64,000 nt of DNA from Enterobacteriaceae bacterium UBA2655. GTDB taxonomy: Bacteria; Pseudomonadota; Gammaproteobacteria; Enterobacterales; Enterobacteriaceae. The translations under genes and the position numbers were made by a program. Location: NCBI GenBank assembly GCA_002359495.1, contig DENB01000097.1, positions 11,394 to 75,393 of the forward strand. Reading direction: 5' to 3'. Below the pieces are notes generated by a model. That model saw only the letters and a program-made list of their open reading frames with translations. It searched no databases and was not told where the DNA came from. The first letter of the stretch is position 1. Every line of letters begins with the position of its first letter. Below are positions 59,547-64,000 of the stretch, piece after piece.

Positions 59547-60681
59547 TCTGCCTCCGCTCAGCCTTTACATCCATATCCCGTGGTGCGTACAGAAATGTCC
59601 CTACTGCGACTTCAACTCCCATGCGCTGAAAGGCGAGGTGCCGCATGTCGATTACGTGCAGCATCTGCTGGCGGATCTGGAGCAGGATCTGCCGCTTGCC
59701 CAGGGACGCGAGGTGCGCACGATTTTCATCGGCGGCGGCACCCCTAGCCTGCTGAGCAGCGAGGCGATGCAGATGTTGATGGACGGCGTGCGGGCGCGCC
59801 TGCCGCTGGCGGCCGACGCCGAGATCACCATGGAAGCCAACCCCGGCACGGTGGAAGCCGATCGCTTCAGCGCTTATCAGCGGGCGGGGATTAACCGTAT
59901 TTCGATCGGCGTACAGAGCTTCAGTCCACAGAAGCTGGAACGGCTTGGCCGCATCCACGGACCGGAGGAGGCGAAACGGGCGGCGGAATTGGCCGCCGGG
60001 CTGCATCTGCGCAGCTTTAACCTCGACCTGATGCACGGTCTGCCGAACCAGTCGCTGGAGGAGGCGCTGGACGATCTGCGTCAGGCGATCGCCCTTAATC
60101 CGCCGCATCTGTCGTGGTATCAGCTGACCATTGAGCCAAATACGCTGTTCGGCTCGCGTCCGCCGAAGCTGCCGGATGACGATGCGCTCTGGGATATCTT
60201 TGAGCAGGGCCACCAGCTGTTGACTGCGGCGGGCTATCAGCAGTATGAAACCTCCGCCTACGCCAAACCGGGCTATCGCTGCGAGCACAACCTGAACTAC
60301 TGGCGCTTCGGCGATTATCTGGGCATCGGCTGCGGCGCGCACGGCAAGCTGACGCAGCCTGACGGACGCATCGTGCGCACGGTGAAAACCCGTCATCCGC
60401 GCGGCTTTATGGCCGGAAAATATCTCGATAAGCAGTATGAGGTGGCCGATGCGGAGAAACCGTTCGAATACTTTATGAACCGCTTCCGCCTGCTGGAAGC
60501 CGCGCCGCGCGCCGAGTTTACGCGCTACACCGGCCTGGCGGAGCAGGCGATTCGTTCGCAGATGGATGGTGCGATAGCCGCTGGCTACGTGGCGGAAAGC
60601 AGTGAAAGCTGGCAGATCACGGAGAAAGGCAAACTGTTCCTGAATTCGCTGCTGGAGCTGTTCCTCGACGAGGAAGAGTAG
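59539..60681 (+). CDS. hemW: HemW, radical-SAM heme chaperone
   Basis: Radical-SAM family protein, formerly called a coproporphyrinogen III oxidase-like protein and now regarded as a heme chaperone. The 380 residues start M-L-N-L-P-P-L (59539). The 4Fe-4S motif [12 protein letters not shown] (C-x3-C-x2-C) is near residue 16. G-G-G-T-P-S-L near residue 67 contacts SAM, and the HemW-type C-terminal domain begins near residue 290. Overlap with rdgB indicates coupling. Confidence 0.95.
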   Translation: MLNLPPLSLYIHIPWCVQKCPYCDFNSHALKGEVPHVDYVQHLLADLEQDLPLAQGREVRTIFIGGGTPSLLSSEAMQMLMDGVRARLPLAADAEITMEANPGTVEADRFSAYQRAGINRISIGVQSFSPQKLERLGRIHGPEEAKRAAELAAGLHLRSFNLDLMHGLPNQSLEEALDDLRQAIALNPPHLSWYQLTIEPNTLFGSRPPKLPDDDALWDIFEQGHQLLTAAGYQQYETSAYAKPGYRCEHNLNYWRFGDYLGIGCGAHGKLTQPDGRIVRTVKTRHPRGFMAGKYLDKQYEVADAEKPFEYFMNRFRLLEAAPRAEFTRYTGLAEQAIRSQMDGAIAAGYVAESSESWQITEKGKLFLNSLLELFLDEEE

Positions 60682-60686
60682 GCATA

Positions 60687-60719
60687 AAAAAGCCGGCGCC
60701 CGAGGCGACCGGCTTTTTT
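60687..60719. terminator. bidirectional terminator, hemW/yggM
   Basis: Stem AAAAAGCCGG (60687-60696) / CCGGCTTTTT (60709-60718) between convergent genes. Confidence 0.9.
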
Positions 60720-60734
60720 ATCTCTGCTGCATGT

Positions 60735-61451
60735 TTATTTCTTCAAACCGGTAAGCAGCGCCTTGCGCTGATCTTCCAGGCTAATGACGCGGTTGCAGAC
60801 TTCGTGGCCGAAATTCTTGAAATCCTGTTCCTGATTATTCCATTCCGTCTGAATCGCCTGTTGCAGGCCGCCGAGGTTGCCCATGATCGCCTGCAGCGGA
60901 TTGCTGCTGTTGCTGGTTTGTTTGGTGCCCATCTCGTTCAGGCTGTCCTGCAACACTCCGCCCAGCGTGCTCTGCACAATGCGCTCGCCGTCGGCGCGCA
61001 CCTGATCGATCGCCTGGTGGTGGAAGGTCAGGCCGTCGCTGCGATGTTCGATAATGCGGTTCATCTGCTGCTTCAGCTGGCTGTCCAGCGTGCTCAGACG
61101 GTTGCGGACGTTGCTGTTGGCGCCCAGCTTCTCGACGATAACCTTATCCAGCGCGACGCGCCCTTTCTCCAGACGCGAGCTGGCGCCGTTATCGACCCAC
61201 GGCAGATCGCGGCGCAGCGCGTTCTGGTAGTCGAGCGCTTTCTGCCGCGTGGCGTTGTCTATCTCAACCTGCTCGCCGTTGTAGCGGACGTCGCCCTGCG
61301 GCGAAATTTCCAGGTTGCCACTGGCGCCCGCCACCTGAACGCTTTGCGGCGTAATGATCACGTCATCCTGCGGCTTGACGCTGCATTCATAGGCCGCCTG
61401 CGCCTGTACGGCGCTCAGCAGCAGTCCAGCCAGAAGAGCTTTACGAAACAT
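60735..61451 (-). CDS. yggM: YggM, DUF2884 secreted protein
   Basis: Periplasmic protein of unknown function. The 238-residue precursor has a clear signal peptide (M-F-R-K, hydrophobic core, A-Q-A | A-Y-E-C near residue 19). The mature part is rich in Gln and Asn, with V-R-Y-N-G-E-Q-V near residue 55, R-R-D-L-P-W-V-D near residue 80 and a C-terminal F-G-H-E-V-C-N. Two Cys (near residues 23 and 219) could form a disulphide. It is convergent with hemW and 43 bases downstream of yggL. Confidence 0.9.
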   Translation of the reverse strand: MFRKALLAGLLLSAVQAQAAYECSVKPQDDVIITPQSVQVAGASGNLEISPQGDVRYNGEQVEIDNATRQKALDYQNALRRDLPWVDNGASSRLEKGRVALDKVIVEKLGANSNVRNRLSTLDSQLKQQMNRIIEHRSDGLTFHHQAIDQVRADGERIVQSTLGGVLQDSLNEMGTKQTSNSSNPLQAIMGNLGGLQQAIQTEWNNQEQDFKNFGHEVCNRVISLEDQRKALLTGLKK

Positions 61452-61494
61452 GGATTCTCCTTAAAAAGCGTCGGTAAGCCAGCCTGAATGCTTC

Positions 61495-61821
61495 TTAGTC
61501 CCACCAGACGTCAAACAGTTCCGTGACCTTGATCTCTTCCAGCTTGCGATCTTCCAGCCACTTGCGCACCAGCTCGCGATGTTCGTCGGTGCATTTGCCG
61601 GTTTTTTGCAGACAGATCAGCCCTTCCCACTGCAGATAGCCGCTGCCGTCGTAAGCGAGGCCGTTGGGATCGATCGCTTCGTTGATAAAATCTTCCAGCG
61701 TGCTGTCGATCAGCTGTTCGCTGCTGCCCTCGGGAAAACGCCAGGCGACGGAGAAGCCCAGCTCCTGAAACTCATCGATATGTAACTTTTTACGTAAGCG
61801 ACGGCTGCGCTGTTTCGCCAT
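61495..61821 (-). CDS. yggL: YggL, DUF469 family protein
   Basis: Small (108-residue) conserved protein, reported to associate with the 50S ribosomal subunit in E. coli; function unclear. It has a very basic N-terminus (A-K-Q-R-S-R-R-L-R-K-K-L-H) followed by the conserved E-F-Q-E-L-G-F-x-V-x-W and ends V-T-E-L-x-D-V-W-W-D. Its start overlaps the trmB stop by one base, so it is translationally coupled to trmB. Confidence 0.93.
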   Translation of the reverse strand: MAKQRSRRLRKKLHIDEFQELGFSVAWRFPEGSSEQLIDSTLEDFINEAIDPNGLAYDGSGYLQWEGLICLQKTGKCTDEHRELVRKWLEDRKLEEIKVTELFDVWWD

Positions 61822-62540
61822 TATTTCACCCTCTCAAACATCAGATCCCAAACGCCATGGCCCAGACGCTGCCCGCGCTGCTCGAATTTGGTTAACGGAC
61901 GCGTCTCAGGACGCGGCACGTAATCGCCGCTTTCCGACTGGTTGCGATACCCCTCTACGCCGCTCATCACGCTCAGCATGTGTTCGGCGTAGGCTTCCCA
62001 GTCGGTAGCCATATGGAAAACGCCACCCGGCTTCAGCTTGCTCAGCACCAGCCCGGCGAACGGCGCCTGCACGATGCGGCGTTTGTTATGACGCGCTTTA
62101 TGCCAGGGATCGGGGAAAAAGAGCTGCACCATGCTGAGCGAATTATCGGGGATCATCTTCTCCAGCACTTCCACCGCGTCGTGACACATCACGCGCAGGT
62201 TTTCCACGCCCGCCTCTTTCGCCGACCCCAGACAGGCGCCGACGCCCGGCGCATGCACTTCGATGCCGAGGAAGTTTTGATGCGGATTGCTCTGCGCCAT
62301 GCTGACCAGCGAGGCGCCCATGCCGAAACCGATCTCCAGCACCACCGGCGCGTCGCGGCCGAACAGCGCGGTCAGATCGAGCGGCTCCGGCTGGTACTCT
62401 ACGCCCATCACCGGCCAGTATTGTTCGAGCGCCAGCTCCTGCCCTTTCGTTAAACGCCCCTGACGGCGTACGAAACTGCGAATGCGTCGCAACGGACGCC
62501 CGTTTTCGTCAAATTCTGGTGTGATGACGTCATTTATCAT
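61821..62540 (-). CDS. trmB: tRNA (guanine-N7)-methyltransferase
   Basis: Forms m7G46 in tRNA using SAM. The 239 residues include the SAM-binding E-I-G-F-G-M-G near residue 71, E-V-H-A-P-G-V near residue 95, [14 protein letters not shown] near residue 145 and T-K-F-E-x-R-G near residue 218, all family signatures. It is divergent from mutY and the first gene of trmB-yggL, as in E. coli. Confidence 0.96.
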   Translation of the reverse strand: MINDVITPEFDENGRPLRRIRSFVRRQGRLTKGQELALEQYWPVMGVEYQPEPLDLTALFGRDAPVVLEIGFGMGASLVSMAQSNPHQNFLGIEVHAPGVGACLGSAKEAGVENLRVMCHDAVEVLEKMIPDNSLSMVQLFFPDPWHKARHNKRRIVQAPFAGLVLSKLKPGGVFHMATDWEAYAEHMLSVMSGVEGYRNQSESGDYVPRPETRPLTKFEQRGQRLGHGVWDLMFERVK

Positions 62541-62697
62541 GTCAAAGCCTGCTGGTTAGCCTGTTCGGGGAAACGGGCATTATGCAAAGTTCATAAACAG
62601 AAGCAAGCCTTTGCAATCTTCCGGTTTACACCCTCCAGCGTCTGTGCTGGAATTCCTGCCTGAGTGTAGAGTAATCACGGAAAATTTCCTTCTTATG

Positions 62698-63780
62698 ATG
62701 CAAGCGCCGCAGTTCGCGCAACAGGTGCTGGACTGGTATCAGCGCTTTGGCCGCAAGACCCTGCCGTGGCAGCAGGAAAAAACGCCTTATAAAGTATGGC
62801 TCTCCGAGGTCATGCTGCAACAGACCCAGGTCGCCACCGTTATCCCCTATTTCGAACGCTTTATGTCGCGCTTTCCCGAGGTCGGCGATCTCGCCGCCGC
62901 GCCGCTGGACGAGGTGCTGCACCTCTGGACCGGGCTGGGCTACTACGCGCGTGCACGCAACCTGCACAAGGCGGCGCAGCAGGTGGTGGAGCGGCATCAG
63001 GGCGAATTCCCGCAGAATTTCGAGGACGTGGCGGCGCTGCCGGGCGTCGGACGCTCTACCGCCGGGGCGATTCTTTCGCTCTCCTTAGGCCAGCACTATC
63101 CTATTCTCGACGGCAACGTGAAGCGCGTGCTGGCGCGCTGCTATGCGGTGGCGGGCTGGCCCGGCAAAAAAGAGGTGGAGAAACGTCTGTGGCAGATCAG
63201 CGAAGAGGTCACCCCGGCGACGGGCGTCAGCGCATTTAATCAGGCGATGATGGATCTCGGCGCGCTGGTCTGCACCCGCTCGCGCCCGAAATGCGAAATT
63301 TGCCCGCTGAACGACGGCTGCATCGCTTACGCCAACGGTAGCTGGGCCAGCTATCCCGGCAAAAAGCCGAAGCAGACCTTGCCGGAGCGCAGCGGCTGGT
63401 TTCTGATGATGCAGCACGGCGACCGCGTCTGGCTGGAGCAGCGGCCGCCGGTCGGCCTGTGGGGCGGCCTGTTCTGTTTTCCGCAGTTCGCCAGCGAAGA
63501 GGCGCTGCAGGCCTGGCTTGACGCGCGCGGCATTAAAAGCCGGCCGCAGCCGATGACCGCTTTTCGCCACACCTTCAGCCATTTTCATCTTGATATCGTG
63601 CCAATGTGGCTGGAATGGCCATCGGCCGGGGCCGCGATGGATGAAGCGGGCGGTCTCTGGTATAACTTAGCGCAACCGCCGTCAGTCGGCCTGGCCGCGC
63701 CGGTAGAGCGTCTGCTGCATGAACTTCGGCATCCCCGGCAACTGACGCTGCACACGCGCCCGATCCAAGAGGAAGAGTAA
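62698..63780 (+). CDS. mutY: adenine DNA glycosylase MutY
   Basis: Removes adenine mispaired with 8-oxoguanine. The 360 residues start at 62698 (M-Q-A-P-Q-F); an ATG one codon earlier is equally open. Motifs are the catalytic Glu in S-E-V-M-L-Q-Q-T-Q near residue 37, the helix-hairpin-helix L-P-G-V-G-R-S-T-A near residue 114 with catalytic Asp in L-D-G-N-V-K near residue 138, and the 4Fe-4S ligands C-x6-C-x2-C-x5-C around residues 192-208. A C-terminal NUDIX-like 8-oxoG domain ([13 protein letters not shown]) follows. Its stop overlaps the yggX start. Confidence 0.96.
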   Translation: MQAPQFAQQVLDWYQRFGRKTLPWQQEKTPYKVWLSEVMLQQTQVATVIPYFERFMSRFPEVGDLAAAPLDEVLHLWTGLGYYARARNLHKAAQQVVERHQGEFPQNFEDVAALPGVGRSTAGAILSLSLGQHYPILDGNVKRVLARCYAVAGWPGKKEVEKRLWQISEEVTPATGVSAFNQAMMDLGALVCTRSRPKCEICPLNDGCIAYANGSWASYPGKKPKQTLPERSGWFLMMQHGDRVWLEQRPPVGLWGGLFCFPQFASEEALQAWLDARGIKSRPQPMTAFRHTFSHFHLDIVPMWLEWPSAGAAMDEAGGLWYNLAQPPSVGLAAPVERLLHELRHPRQLTLHTRPIQEEE

Positions 63781-64000
63781 TGAGCCGCACTATTTTTTGT
63801 ACTTATTTACAACGCGATGCTGAAGGTCAGGACTTTCAGCTCTATCCCGGCGAACTGGGAAAACGCATCTACAATGAGATCTCCAAAGAGGCCTGGCAGA
63901 AATGGATGGCCAAGCAGACCATGCTGATCAATGAGAAGAAGCTCAACATGATGAACCCGGAAGATCGTAAAGTGCTGGAGAAGGAGATGGTGAATTTCCT
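63780..64000 (+). CDS. yggX: YggX, iron-trafficking / oxidative protection protein, 3' end beyond window
   Basis: Small protein proposed to traffic Fe(II) and protect Fe-S clusters from oxidation; in E. coli it is under SoxS control. The visible 73 codons begin M-S-R-T-I-F-C-T-Y with the conserved Cys at residue 7, followed by [16 protein letters not shown] and M-L-I-N-E-K-K-L-N. About 18 residues are missing at the window edge. The ATG overlaps the mutY stop (TAATG), so it is coupled to mutY, a functional partner in oxidative-damage defence. Confidence 0.95.
   Translation, partial: MSRTIFCTYLQRDAEGQDFQLYPGELGKRIYNEISKEAWQKWMAKQTMLINEKKLNMMNPEDRKVLEKEMVNF

Overview
The window is a chromosomal segment of a gamma-proteobacterium of the order Enterobacterales. 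Almost every housekeeping gene matches the gene content, order and protein length of the Escherichia coli sdhE-gcv-ubi-serA-fba-tkt-spe-met-gsh-mut region. The housekeeping part is GC-rich, and some details differ from E. coli: a regulator beside bglA, no yggU, and a capsule locus between speA and speB. Together these suggest a relative such as Erwiniaceae (Pantoea/Mixta/Erwinia type). That placement is an inference, because the window has no rRNA or other taxonomic marker.

Layout. 1-97 is G/C homopolymer that looks like a contig-end artefact. 98-5150: cptA (3' end lost), sdhE, ygfZ, trhA, an RpiR/MurR-type regulator and bglA. 5165-9715: glycine-cleavage operon gcvTHP with a good PurR box. 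9716-10097: a non-coding stretch with a possible small RNA. 10098-19212: ubiI, ubiH, pepP, ygfB, then zapA, 6S RNA and fau, then serA, rpiA, argP. 19215-28751: yggE, argO, mscS, the epd-pgk-fbaA glycolytic operon, tktA, loiP. 28779-30331: a YidB-like gene and speB with its own promoter.

30812-45850 is the accessory part: a complete group 2-type (ABC-transporter, Kdo-linked) capsule locus lying between speB and speA. A JUMPstart/ops element precedes kpsM-kpsT and four AT-rich serotype-specific genes on the + strand. kpsF-E-D-U-C-S runs on the - strand and meets them tail to tail with a 1-base gap. The four serotype genes encode a family-2-like glycosyltransferase, a Stealth-family hexose-phosphate transferase, a second glycosyltransferase with a long unassigned C-terminal half, and a left-handed beta-helix O-acetyltransferase. 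KpsF and KpsU supply CMP-Kdo. KpsS and KpsC build the poly-Kdo linker on the lipid. The region-2 enzymes build the chain. KpsMT, KpsE and KpsD export it. The Stealth protein predicts a polymer with sugar-phosphodiester links, probably O-acetylated.

46137-64000 returns to the conserved backbone: speA, metK (probable MetJ boxes), galP (CRP site and two GalR/GalS-type operators), sprT, endA, rsmE, gshB, yqgE, ruvX, yggR, yggS, yggT, rdgB, hemW, yggM, yggL, trmB, mutY and the start of yggX. I saw no tRNA, rRNA other than 6S RNA, insertion sequence, prophage or CRISPR array.
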